Shown piece after piece: positions 35,167-45,845 of a DNA stretch of 64,000 nt. Location: contig NC_050100.1 of NCBI RefSeq assembly GCF_902167145.1, positions 186,117,439 to 186,181,438 on the forward strand. The letters are read 5' to 3'. The stretch comes from Zea mays (taxonomy: Eukaryota; Streptophyta; Magnoliopsida; Poales; Poaceae). A model generated the notes under the pieces. It saw nothing but the letters and a program-made list of their open reading frames with translations. It was not told the origin of the DNA and ran no database searches. Every line of letters starts with the position of its first letter. Within the stretch, counting starts at the first letter, position 1. Made by a program: the position numbers and the translations under genes.

Positions 35167-38100
35167 GTAGCCCCCGAGCCTCAAAGGGAGTGTGGGTACT
35201 CGCTTGGAGGCTTTGTCGCACTTTTTTGCAAGGGGACCGGCCTTTCTCGGTTGCATTTTGTTCCGATGGGTGCGCGCGAGCGCACCCGTCGGGTGTAGCC
35301 CCTGAGGCTTCGGAGGAGTGGTTTGACTCCTTCGAGGTCTTAATGCCTTTCATGATGGCTCGGCCGGTCTGGTTGTTCCCTCATGCGAACTGGTCGTTGC
35401 CCGGGTGCATAGTCAGGTTCCGAGTTCTCGGGCTGGTATGTTGACGTTGTCAACGGTTTGGCCGGAGCCAGGTTTGCGAGAGCAGCCCTCGAGCCTTTGC
35501 ACAGGGCGAGAGGACGGCCAAGGGCAGACTCGGCTTTTTTTCATATGCCCCTGCGTCGCCTTTCCGCAAGGAGGGGGGAAGCGCCATGTTGCCCTCGGAG
35601 GGCGCCGAACATGGTGTCTCCAGTGAGTTGCTAACGGGTGATCCGAGTGGACGCTCGTGCCGCGTTCGATAAGGGTCGGCTAGTGGCCCAGAGGCACGCT
35701 CCAAAAGTACCTGCAGGTGATTTGTCGGACCCGGTCCCGTTCGATAGGGTCTGAGGGCTCGATGCCTCCCTCTGATGGGATTTCGTTACAGAATCGTTCC
35801 TGCCAGTCTCGGAAATGTCCTAGGGTACCTTGGGAGCGTAGCCCAAGCCTTGGTTATGTATCAAATGTACCCAGAGTCATCCCTCACTCTGCGTGCTCTG
35901 GGGTGACTGTCGAACCCGTCGGGGGGCCAGCCTACGAACCCCTGATCAGTAGTGGGCGCGGAGCCCGAGTGGCCTGAGGCGGCTGTCGAACCCTTCCGAG
36001 GGGCCAGCCTTCGAACCTCTGACCAGTAGTGGGCGCGGAGCCCGAGTGCTCTGAGGCGGCTGTCGAACTCTTCCGAGGGGCCAGCCTTCGAACCTCTGAT
36101 CAGTAGGGGGCTCGGGGCCCGCTTCCTTCGCGGAGAAGGATCCCTTTCGGAGTATCCCCTTTCTCGGTCCCTGTAGCAAGAGAGAGAAAGGGGAAGAGGA
36201 AAAGGATACGAAATTGAACGACGTGGCGCACCTTTTTTGACGTGGTCATTATGGCGGAGGTGAAGCGTCGCCCGCTTCGCCTGCCAAAGGTGTCGCCTGT
36301 CCTGCCGCAGAGTTAATGCAACGAGACGAGTGGTTCGCGGGACAGTCGTTGCGCATGCGCAAGCCGTTCGAGGAACGGGACACGGGCGCGTCGTCTTCAC
36401 GCCGTGGGAGAGAGCTCTCTCGCTGTTCCAGGAGGGGACGTGAGCCTGCAGATGATTTGACTGCTGCGTCCGCCCGCCTGCCGCAGCCATTACCGTCGGC
36501 CCACTTCTGGCCATATCGACCGTCGCGCCTTCTCCCGCGGCTGACTGACCCGTGACCGGCGTGCCTGGTTGGCACTGCTGGGCCGTGCGCAGGGTTGCCT
36601 CGAGTCGTGGCACCGGTTCCGTAGTCGAGAAGGCGAGGCGCTGGCGCAAGTGGCGCTGCAGTTTTTTGCACGTAGTAACCGGCGCGCCGGTTACATGACG
36701 TGTGGGTCTGGGCCTCCATGCTGGATGCGTCGAAGTAGAAAGGGTGCGCCCCCTTGGTGCAGTCGCATGCCGCCTGCATGGCGGTCTGCCCTTTCACCCG
36801 CTGGTTTGGGCGAAGACAGAGGAATGCTTGTAACCGCTTGGCGGTTACACGCTCCGTGCGCGGCGGTTTGGCTCCTTCTGTCCCGGGGCAGCTTGCATGT
36901 CGCGTGGGGCCCAGCCCCCGTGTCGTAGGGGGGGACCTTGAAGCGTGTTGGTGAAGACTCAGTCCACGATGGCTGAGGACGCAAGGGGGAGAGTCGCCTT
37001 TAAAAAGGGACCGACCTCCTAGATGGTAGCCATGCCTTCGCGCTTTCCTCATGTGTCACGTCCTTCCGCCTTCCGAGCCCCTGGATGGGGAGCGCCCGCG
37101 TTGTCTTGCTCTTGCCGTTGTTGGAAGGAGCGCAACCTCGTGGTGGTTGGTACCTTTCAGCCATCGCTCGGCTTCAAGGATTTTCGTCGTGCAGCCCGGC
37201 CGCCTTCCCCCACCAATGGGCAATTTGGTGGAGAGAAGCGAGTCGGGCTGCGGCCTCTGCCCCGCCCTCAGCTTCAAGGATTTTTGTCATCTGGGTTGAG
37301 GCAGAGGAACGCACCGAGTGGGGGGTTGCCTCTGCGTGGGCCGGTAACCCTTTTCTTCCCCGGCGTTTGGGGGAGAAAGGCATTCTCCAGCCCCGCGGAG
37401 GCTTCCTTCAGCCATGCCGGGGAAGGCGAACTGCTGCTGCCCAGCCAGGGTGCAACATTGCGTCCTCTGTCCGGGCGATGGTCGTGCCGCGTACGGGCCG
37501 GCCACGTCCAGGTCTTCCTCGCGCCGACAGCCACGCCAGAGGGTTGCCCAGCACGTCGTGCGCCGCGAGGGCGGTGCTCATGTTCTGGGGTGGCCTCGGT
37601 GAGGGCGGGAGTGAGGACCTGCCGGTACGCTTTGGGGCGGCCAGCGCCCGCTGGTGCGGTGTTGGCGGACAGGTGGACGCCGCCGTCGGTGCTGAGGTGG
37701 TAACAGCCGGAGAAGGTTTCTCTGCCGACGAGATCGCCAACTCCGTCTGCACCCCTGGACCTCCGTCTCCCTGGCTTGAATGGCTGGTTCTCGTCCTTTG
37801 TGGGCAAGAGCTTTTCCGTCGCAGCGTTTGCCCGGAAGCCGTTGCTGCAGCTGTCTTGCCGCCCGGGACGGAGGTCGTTGTCGCTGCTGCAGGAGCGGAC
37901 GGCGGTGAGCCGCTTGGAGTTCGTCGTCCCGCGGGCCTCCTAGTATGGAGGTTGTTCGTACCCGCGGGAACGGAACCGGAGTCCCGTTTGTAATGGCACC
38001 TTGAGTGCTGTCGTATGTTCATTGCGGCTGTCGGGGCCTGAACATTTGTGTATTTGGGCGTAAAGCCATGTTTCTTCCCCATTTCGTGCACCAGGACTCG

Positions 38101-39358
38101 CCTGTCGGCTAGCTGGACCGCTTAACCAAGTGTGAGTTGCCCTGTGCGGAAGGTGACGAGTGAGGTATCCGTATCCCGGAGGCGTAGGAGTCCCTCGACT
38201 CGGTCGGCCTTGCCACTCAAGGCTTCTCTTGCTTAGTGAAGGAACCCCCGGCTGCTCTGCGATGAGCCGAAGCCGGAGGCAGCGGCGTCAGCACGGATAG
38301 AGGCGGAGTTGGCTGAAGAAGAAACTTCGTCGGCCCAGGAGTAGGGGACTTCCCAGGCCGAGGAGGCGTAGCAGCGGCGACTGGGACCTGGCTAGGTCGT
38401 CCACTGGCGGGACCAACCCTGGAGTCGGGCTGCCGAGGCCATGAGCCGGGCTGGTGTCCTTGGGGGATAGCTGGCTGAGGCTACGGAGCGGCCGGTCCGG
38501 CCGTCTGCTTGGGCCAGGTTCCTGGAGGAGACCCTGGCGATGATGGCCCAGGTGCGGTGCCGACGTCTTCCTTCGAGGTGGAGATCCTCTGACAATGTTG
38601 CTGTCCGAGGCTGGGTCGGATTCCACCGAAGGTGGAGTCGATGCCGAGGGTGCTGCTGCTCCCCCTACTGATGTCTGAACCTGCAGGGACAGTTTGTCTG
38701 TAGTGTGCGTATGTTTTTTGCGGCCGCCGAGGCCAAACATACTGTCGTCGTGTTGTAAAGCTGCGTTTCTTTTCCCCTTGTTTCGAGTATCAGGACTTGT
38801 TCGTCGGTAACAGATTCGTTCATCCGAGTGTGAGTTACTTATCGCAGAAGGTGATGAGTGAGGTATTCGTATCCCAGAGGCATAGGAGTCCCTCGGCTCG
38901 GTCGGCCTTGCCTGCTTACGTGTACTCTTACTCGTCCGTAGGATTCTGTTATCGATATAGTCGAGAAAGCACGAAAAATCGTTTTGGCAGAAAAAGTTTT
39001 CGAGCGTTAAGACTTGTTCGGACAGCGAAATCCCTTATCTGAGCGTGAGTTACTTATCGCAGAAGGTGATGAGTGAGGTATCTGTATCCCGGAGGCGTAG
39101 GAGTCCCTCGGCTCGGTCGGCCTTGCCTGCTTACGTGTACTCCGTCATTTTCTGGACTCCACTATCGAAGTAGTCGAAAAGCACGAAAGATGTTCTGGCA
39201 GAAAGACTTTTTCCGAGGAAAATTCTGACGCAGAGGGGGTTCCCCCCTTCTAGCCCCCGAGGGAGGGTCGGGCTTTGCCGAGGCAAGGCTGACCCTTCCT
39301 TGAAGGTTAGACTTTGCTTATGTATGTAAAGCAGGTACATGAACGACTTGAAAACATC
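35167..39358 (-). other. Long 3' noncoding region of Huck-like copy C
   Basis: Colinear with 10880-15025 of copy B, with the same tandem block (about 35886-36110) and the same dispersed 60-bp repeat (near 38158, 38855 and 39072). Short ORFs on both strands have no recognisable product. Confidence 0.7.
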
Positions 39359-39469
39359 TTAAGGGTAGAAGCGACGTAGCTGTCGGATGTTCCAAGCGTT
39401 GCTGTAGACCTCGCCTTGACTGTTGGCCAGCTTGTATGTTCTGGGCTTCAGAATCTTGGCGATGACGAA
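39359..39469 (-). pseudogene. Integrase C-terminal stub of copy C
   Basis: About 37 codons matching the integrase end of copy B (KLANSQGEVYSNAWN), ending at the same stop. The upstream codons belong to the Copia LTR, so the longer open frame across the junction is chimeric. Confidence 0.82.
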
Positions 39470-40028
39470 CACCGCGCAGCAGGGAGCCCAAGCACCAGGC
39501 CACGGTGGACAATAATCAGAACAGACAGAGCACCACACAAGCGTCCGAGCACAGAAGAAAAGCACAAGGAACCATTGCTGCACGTGCGCAGCACCAGCTA
39601 CAGCTTTCTTCCAATCACAACCAGCAAGAATCACCTCAGGAAGGCCAGAGATTGAGTCAATCGATCCAATTCTCAACTGGAGCAGTGAACAGGGAGAGAG
39701 GAGAAGGAATATTGCGTATACAGATTTCCAAACCAGGAGATCGAACTCCCATTATAAGGAGCCGAGCAGGAGGTGGTCGCGCAAGGAGAGGACGAAAGCT
39801 TCGGCCGAGCAGCCACTGAAAACGGAGAGGCCGTTCAGAGCCGCCTCCGCCGCCCAGCTCTGTCCTCTCTTCCTTGCCTCTCCCAAGATACGGCACCTTG
39901 GTCTAGGGTTTAGTATTTCCCGGCTGGGTTGCTCGACTGTAAGGCCTTGTAGCGGCCCAGCCCGGCAGACCCCTTTCTCCTCTTTTTTTATTTTTTTTAA
40001 ATAAAGGGAAAAACCCCAATTAACAGCA
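39464..40028 (-). repeat. 5' LTR of second Copia element, truncated
   Basis: About 565 bp remain, matching 8834-9336 plus 32122-32185. The left boundary is a deletion junction with Huck-like copy C at the shared hexamer GACGAA. The right end AACAGCA is followed by the TSD ACGAT. Confidence 0.82.
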
Positions 40029-40666
40029 ACGATTGGGTGACGTGGCTGGTACACCGGACTGTCCGATACGTCCGTCGACAGACAGTCTCCCCAACGGCCA
40101 CTTTGGTGGTTGGGGCTATAAATACCCCCAACCACCACACTTCAAGGCATCCAAGTTTTCAGCCATTGTATTCAATACAAGAGCTCTAGACTTCACTCCA
40201 AGACACAAACAAGAGATCAAATCCTCTCCCAAGTCCGGAATCACTCCAAACATTTAGTGATTAGTGTGAGAGAGATATTTGTGTTCATTTGAGTTCTTGT
40301 CGCTTGGATCGCTTTTCTTCTTCCCCATTCTTGTTCTCAACACCTTTGTAATCAACGCAAGAGACACCAAGTTGTGGTGGTCCTTGTGAGGGGTCTAAGT
40401 GACCCGTTGATTAAGGAGAAAAGCTCACTCGGTCTAGGTGACCGTTTGAGAGAGGGAAAGGGTCCACCTCAACGAGGAGTAGGTTTACAAGAACCGAACC
40501 TCGGTAAAATAAATCACCATGTCATCCGCTTTCATTTGCTTGTGATTTGTTTTCGCCCTCTCTTTCGGACTCGATTATAATTCTAACGTTAACCCCGACT
40601 TGTAGTGTGTGCTTAAGTTTATCATTTTTAGATTCCGTCTATTCACCCCTCTCTAGGTAACTTTCA
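40029..40666 (+). repeat. 3' LTR of outer SIREvirus, second piece
   Basis: Continues the LTR after the nested insertion, starting with the duplicated target ACGAT (40029-40033). It has the CACCGGACTGTCCG motif, a TATA box and an end of TCTAGGTAACTTTCA. What follows from 40667 is single-copy-looking DNA next to the B-box gene, so this is the right edge of the whole nest. Confidence 0.8.
40116..40124 (+). promoter_or_regulatory. TATA box of outer SIREvirus 3' LTR
   Basis: CTATAAATA precedes CCCCCAACC on the plus strand. A start about 30 bp downstream would direct transcription toward the convergent B-box gene. Confidence 0.55.
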
Positions 40667-41070
40667 CATAACAAATTAAAATCCATTTCAAATCCTAACC
40701 AATCCCTTCCAATTCGTGGAAGGCAAGCCCTAACTTTGCTGGCTTCCAATGGTATCTGGGGCAGTTGGCAAACATTGGGGATTCTTATTCTGTGTTGGTG
40801 AGCCTACCGAAAAATACCTTATCTCAGCTAATTCACTTGTGGTCTCTGTAAGTAGAAGTGTCAGCAAAATCAGACAAATGTTCTGTTAAAAACATCAGTG
40901 TCTCAGACTGGTATTAGCATAGCAACAAAAGTGGCTTAATAGATGTTCAGAATTGAGCGACACTACAGTCAAAGATGCACAACACTTGACACTAGCTTGT
41001 ACACAGTAAAATTCTTCTCTGGTACACCGTACACATCAGGAGACGAAACAAAACTCCTGCGCTCTCTTAT
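40667..41070. other. Spacer between TE nest and B-box gene
   Basis: 404 bp of lower-GC sequence without a gene. It should contain the 3' UTR and polyadenylation region of the minus-strand B-box gene. Its first bases, CATAA, would be the right-hand TSD of the outer SIREvirus. Confidence 0.5.
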
Positions 41071-42059
41071 TTAACCAAGATCAGGGACTATGAGGTAATC
41101 CTCGTCGTCGGTGACCTCGATCCGGGCCTTCTTGCTCTGGCGAACCCCAGCGCCGCCGCCGGCGGCGGCTTTGGCCGGCCTGTAGTACGCCGCGTCGTTC
41201 GCCGCCTGGTATCCGAAAAGCTCCGGCACCTCCGCCAACGTCCTGCTGGCTTTGGGCGCCTGCTCGTGGAAGAGGTCGATGTCGGCGAACCACTCCAGCT
41301 CCTTGAACCCGAGCGTCGGCTCCTTGTGCAGCTGCAAAACACATAAAACAGAGCAAGAACGTGAGACGGGATCCGGTGGGTGCACGCGGACATGGACCGG
41401 AGCTTGCGCTATCGTCTTGCCTTGTCGCTGGACTCGTAGTCGGAGAACTGCAGGAGCTCGTCGACGGCCCAGCCCTGCGGCAGGAACTGCGGCGGCGAGG
41501 GCACCTGCTGCACCGCGGCGGAGACGGCGGCGTGCGGTGGCTCGATGGTGGCCTTGGGCGGGGCGTGGTGGTCGGAGTCGTGGGCGTCGCAGGCGTCGCT
41601 GCAGGCGGAAGCCGAGGCGAGGCCGACGCGGATGCCGGTGGCCAGGTAGCGCTGGTGGTTCCCGGAGAGCGTGCCCGGGACGTGGATGGGCTCGTCGCAG
41701 TCCTGGCAGAAGAGCGCCCGGTCCTCCACGCAGAAGATGAACGCCGCTTTCTCCTGCGACCGCGAAGCAAGGTTAGCTTGCTTGCGCCGTACGTCGTGCG
41801 TGTAGCGCATCTGCGCATGCCGCCGCCGCATGCGCTGGTTAGCTAAATACTAGCTAGTGCGTGACGACGTACGTACCTGGCAGACGTCGCAGCGCGGGAG
41901 CTTGGCGGAGAGCGCCTCGAGCGGGAGGCGCTGGTGCTTGCTCGCGAGCTTGTTGGCGGCGTGGATCTCGACGTCGCAGCGCGCGCACAGCGCGGCCTCG
42001 TCGGCGCAGCACACCACCGTGGCAGCCGCGCCCTCGCACGCGTCGCACTGGATCTTCAT
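41071..42059 (-). CDS. Double B-box zinc finger protein, BBX24/BBX25 (STO/STH)-like
   Basis: Three exons on the minus strand: 42059-41877, 41753-41421 and 41331-41071, giving 258 aa. B-box 1 (residues 5-42) has C5, C8, C17, D20, C25, C28, H33 and H42. B-box 2 (57-94) has C57, C60, C69, D72, C77, C80, H85 and H94. The C-terminus ends EDYLIVPDLG, with the Val-Pro pair used for COP1 binding in this family. There is no CCT domain, so it belongs to the double B-box group, nuclear regulators of light signalling known from Arabidopsis STO/BBX24. Intron 1 (123 nt) is GT-AG. Intron 2 (41332-41420, 89 nt) has donor AAG|GCAAGA and acceptor TTTGCAG; reading through would hit a stop four codons on. Start chosen as the conserved MKIQCD. 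Confidence 0.92.
41332..41420 (-). other. GC-AG intron in the B-box gene
   Basis: The donor is GCAAGA after exon-final AAG. The splice keeps phase 0 and joins SDYESSDK to LHKEPTLGF, matching the conserved C-terminal order in BBX24/25. No GT donor in the vicinity avoids the in-frame TAG. Confidence 0.8.
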
Positions 42060-42226
42060 GGCCGCTCCACTTCTCGGTCTCTACTCCCAGCTCGCCAACA
42101 CCCAGCCAACAACAACCAGGGAGGCGAGAACGAAGAGGATAACGCCACTGATGACTGTGGTGGAGGAAGAAGTGGACGGCAAGGGAGGGGAGGCCGGGAG
42201 GGGAGATCCAGCGGGGGCGAGTGGTG

Positions 42227-42234
42227 CATATAAG
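42227..42234 (-). promoter_or_regulatory. Candidate TATA box of the B-box gene
   Basis: The minus strand reads CTTATATG about 170 bp upstream of the ATG, predicting a 5' UTR of roughly 130-140 nt. Confidence 0.45.
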
Positions 42235-42259
42235 TCGCCTGCGCGAGCACGCAACTCGA

Positions 42260-44630
42260 GCAATCAGTGAGCTGCCGGGCGAGCTTGTGGTGGAGGACTC
42301 GCCGGGGAGACTTGTGGCCAGGGGCTCCCGGTTCGTCTCCCTCTGTGTACTGTAGCTACGCCGGGAGCATGCTTGGACGCGCTGATTTTGATCTGATGTG
42401 ATCTGCTGACTCGGCGGGACGGGATCACAACCGTACTAGTGTTATTTTTTAACGAAAAAAAAAATCTCAAACAACCCATGGCCGTAGGAGCTTTGCTCTC
42501 AGTTCTCTGCCATGTGCCCTAATTGTGCATATAGTCTGCAGTACTGGATTCTTTTTTTAAGAAACTGGTTAGCGTAATCAAGATGTGTATCTGCTAGATC
42601 ACTTTTAAAATTTGCTGTAACATACTCTTTTCCCTTTTAAGGAAAAAAAGTACATCGCGGCTATAGTACTGCCATACTGCCATGCGGCATGTGTTATTAT
42701 TAAATCAATGCTATTATTAAATTAATGCGTAGCATGCGTGACCGTGCTGTGCATTTCTGATTTCTTGTCCTCTGAACCGTTCTCGAATATTTGAACTAAA
42801 TCATGATAAATATTTCTGCTGCTGATGCTGTCATATGCCGATATGCGTGATCGTGTATTTCTTTATCTTCTCTCCGTACGTATCACTCAACTATTCCTCA
42901 GCTGTTCGTGAACTTGCATTTGTTTCTTAGCAGATATTCATTAGTTTAGACAACAAAACACCCCTGTCAACGTGAGAAAAAAGAGCTCAGTGGGCAGTGG
43001 CCCAGTCGTTCCGCTCGGGAAAGGCCATGAGCACATCGCCAATCGCCATTCTTCAATGCCAAGTTGCTCTTAGCTTGTGGATGGAATTTTTTCGCGAGGA
43101 TCCGCTGGAGATGTTAATTCGGTAGTAGTAAAGGCCGGCAATGTGCCACATCGTCGCTGTGCATATTTTATTGCCACATCAGTGGCTCACTTAGGTTATT
43201 TCTAGTGCGTTATATCATCAAAGGATACTGTATCTCTCTCGTTATTAATTTAATGCCACATCGACTATAAAACTATTTATGTACGATACTGTCTATTAAC
43301 TGATATTTGGTTTACGGAAATGGTAACCGATAACGATAAACCATATTTATTTAAGTCCAATCGTAATCAGATATCACACTAGAAATCGATGACGTCCTAT
43401 TCAATCTTGTTCCCGCTAGTAATCGAGTGTGAATTATTACCGTTGCCATTTACATTGCATTTTGTGAACCAAACGATATTTCAAAACAAGTATGTTTATA
43501 GAGGAGGATACATGGTAGATGGTACGTACAAACACATTGTATTCCTGTTCCATAGAGATAGATGACATATTGTTAGGCTGTCAGCAATCTTAACTACCTC
43601 CTATTTCAAACTCAACTTTGTGAGCAGGGCAATTGGGCACAAAATGTTTTGCACGATTATAATATATGGTATGTTGAGCACAGTCTTACTATACTACGCT
43701 CCCAAAATTTAGGTTGTGGATTCTCCCTGAACCAAGTCTTCATATTGAATAGATATATATGTTAGGGATAGGAGTAAGTAGGATAGTTAGGTTGGCATCA
43801 AATAAATACATTATGAAAATATATGTCGTGACATATCTAATTATATTAATTGCTTGTCGTAAATATTAAATTTTATAAATGTAATTTAATTTAAAATAAT
43901 TTGACTTAGGACAAGTCTAAAGGTTAGTTTATCATAGGACAAAGATAATACGTGCACTTATGGATAAGAAATATTTACATACAAAACAGATCTTAACTCT
44001 GAATTTCTCTTACAGTATATTTACCGATTTTTAACCTTTTTTGAAAAGTATACACATTTAGACATTTGGAGGTTTTATTTTTATTCTTCGGACCCTAGCC
44101 TTGGTGTCGAGTTGTGCGACTCGGAGCTACCGTGGAGGTTTGTGTTGACCTAGCATCAATCTCGACCTGTGGATCTTAACATCGAGCTTGGTGTCAGGGA
44201 TCTTTGTGCCAAGGTTCGTGACAAAGCCTCCACCTCAAGCCATCATACTTCTACTGCACAACCATGTCTTTCTAGAGGTCCAACACATTTAGAGTGGCAG
44301 AATGGCATTAGCTACTAAGTGACTACGACTTTAAGACAATGTTGTGTGTCTAAACGGTTCGACTTCATTGAGCCAACTATGATTGTAGGTTCTTCAATTA
44401 CATAGGTATGCATATATTTTATATTCTAGACTTGGCGTTGGCGTTATGGGTTAAATCGCTGAGATAACATGTCGCGATGCCATAACTCAGTGTGGGTCTG
44501 TGGCTAGCTATATGGCTTGGAGCCAGCATGGATACATCATGCCGGACTTTGGCGTCCGATGTCGAGCTCCTTGACAAGGGGGCCATGCGACATTTGTTCC
44601 CCCTCTCTTTCTCTCCATTGTTTAATAAGG
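42260..44630. other. Upstream intergenic region of the B-box gene
   Basis: Turns AT-rich past about 42500, with no coding frame recognised on either strand. Except for the possible MITE at 43305-43485 and short low-complexity runs, I see no structure. Confidence 0.5.
43305..43485. mobile_element. Possible Tourist-like MITE
   Basis: The left end has ATTTGGTTTACGGAAATGG, and the right end has the imperfect inverted match CATTTTGTGAACCAAACGAT. This type of end is common in grass MITEs. No clean TSD found. Confidence 0.4.
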
Positions 44631-44633
44631 TTA

Positions 44634-44909
44634 GAGCATCTCCAAGAGACACTCCATTTTCGACTCTCTATATGACACTCTATTTAACTCTTCATAAAGA
44701 TTACATTCTATATGTAGCATCTCACTCCAACAGACTCTCTATTTAGTTTGGCTAGTCAGCGGCTAGCCAAATTTGGCTAGAGAGGGAGCCAATTTGAAGA
44801 GGCGGATAGCTTGGCAAGTTGGATGACTAGTCTATTGGAGAGTTATTTTGCTATTGAGTAGCCAAAATTTGGCTTGCTGAGCCATTTGACTAATCTCTTG
44901 GAGATGCTC
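44634..44909. mobile_element. MITE with 16-bp perfect terminal inverted repeats
   Basis: Terminal repeats GAGCATCTCCAAGAGA (44634-44649) and its complement (44894-44909) enclose 276 bp. Subterminal sequence also has inverted TAGCCAAAT/ATTTGGCTA motifs. The superfamily is not settled because no clear TSD is visible. Confidence 0.75.
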
Positions 44910-45148
44910 AGATTTAGGATTTGATCGAAAAAAAGTTTGTGACACCAAACTTAATCTATAATTTTGATTTAAGAAACAAGGAAAGGAGCGCGTTGTCATC
45001 TTCCGTATGAAAAAAATCATTGAACGTCCTTTCATGCATCAATCATGACTAGGTGCATGCCCGTGCGTTGCTACGGAGTCAACATATAATAGTAAGATAC
45101 GTTGAAATGCAGAAGCATTATGATAAAATACATTGATATGCAAAAACA

Positions 45149-45299
45149 CTAATTGTTATTCTACACTTTTGTTGGCATCACTAAAAGTGGATGTTTACAT
45201 ACACACTAAGAGTGGATGTTTACATACATTAAAAGATATAGTTAGGTATGTAAACATCTACTATTAGTGATGCCAACAGAAGTGCATACTAACAATTAG
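45149..45299. repeat. Foldback with 54-bp arms inside the Helitron
   Basis: Arms 45149-45202 and 45246-45299 are inverted copies, matching at 48 of 54 positions, both starting from CTAATTGTTA. A third direct copy of part of the arm (GTGGATGTTTACATAC) lies in the loop. It could be a nested MITE or a subterminal structure of the Helitron. Confidence 0.75.
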
Positions 45300-45525
45300 T
45301 ATTTTGTATATAAATATTTTTATCATATTGATTTCATAATAATGCACCGTCATATACATATACCTAGTAGATGGAATAATAGATGGAATAAGGATGGAAG
45401 AATCAATAAAAACCAATTAATGTTTTGTATATCAATGTATTTTATCATATTGATTTCGTGATAACGCACCGACATATACCTAGTAGATGGAATAAGGATG
45501 GAAGAATCAATAAAACATTGAACAC
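45300..45525. repeat. Imperfect tandem duplication (about 122 and 104 bp)
   Basis: Two successive copies share TTTTATCATATTGATTTC, CCTAGTAGATGGAATAA and GGATGGAAGAATCAATAAAA. The first has a short internal repeat of AGATGGAATAA. Confidence 0.75.
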
Positions 45526-45654
45526 AATTCACGGGTACAAACTTAACTCATTCCACACAAGTCATTAAAATAGTATGAGCTTTCTTCCAGTTGCCACACT
45601 GAATAAATTTATTTCCTGAAACTTACATGACAGAAACATAGAATGACCAGCAGA

Positions 45655-45845
45655 AGCTATCATATTTGTTGTTGCAATAGTGGATTGAGGTTGCACTGCT
45701 CCTGTGGAGACTGCATAGGCTGTTGAAGGTGTAGGAATTGCTGCTTCAGATAACCACCAGACTGGAAGGAAGCAGCGACAGTAACCACTGCTTGATACTG
45801 AATTATTGATTGAGAGCAGGATATATCTGGTTTTGCTAACATGGA
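45655..45845 (-). pseudogene. Possible captured exon scrap, Gln-rich
   Basis: A minus-strand frame reads GGYLKQQFLHLQQPMQSPQ followed by a Gln-rich end, which is more protein-like than its AT-rich surroundings. Not recognised. It could be chance. Confidence 0.25.

Larger units (their letters stand above)
33505..39469 (-). mobile_element. Huck-like retrotransposon, copy C (3' half only)
   Basis: Minus-strand element inserted in the pol gene of the second Copia element. Only the 3' LTR (33505-35166), the long 3' noncoding region and the last codons of integrase remain. At 39464-39469 it is joined through GACGAA to the Copia 5' LTR. The element's 5' LTR, gag and most of pol are deleted. Left flank is GGACC; its TSD partner is gone. 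Confidence 0.9.
8006..40028 (-). mobile_element. Second Copia element (family not named), carrying nested Huck-like B and C
   Basis: Minus-strand Copia element. The left 3' LTR is 8006-9336 plus 32122-32185. The internal 3' part is 32186-33504, and the truncated right 5' LTR is 39464-40028. Flanks ACGGT (8001-8005) and ACGAT (40029-40033) are a 4/5 match for a 5-bp TSD. gag, integrase, most of RT, the primer-binding site and part of the right LTR were removed together with half of copy C. Copy B lies inside its left LTR. Confidence 0.85.
5946..40666 (+). mobile_element. Outer SIREvirus-type Copia element (decayed, host of the nest)
   Basis: This is a plus-strand Copia element seen as two pieces. 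5946-8005 has pol from mid-RT, the 3' untranslated region and the start of the 3' LTR. 40029-40666 is the rest of the 3' LTR, ending CTTTCA. All sequence between belongs to later insertions. Its 5' half is beyond copy A, outside the window. The amino-acid sequence is close to the intact Opie/Ji pol at 25122-28328, but it carries frameshifts and a stop. Confidence 0.87.

Noticed and set aside
39359..39676. 105-codon ORF across a junction
   Set aside because: Chimera of Copia LTR and integrase stub created by a deletion.
41409..41831. Stand-alone 140-codon B-box ORF
   Set aside because: Its first codons are intron 1 and its last three are the GC-AG intron; it is exon 2 of the three-exon gene.
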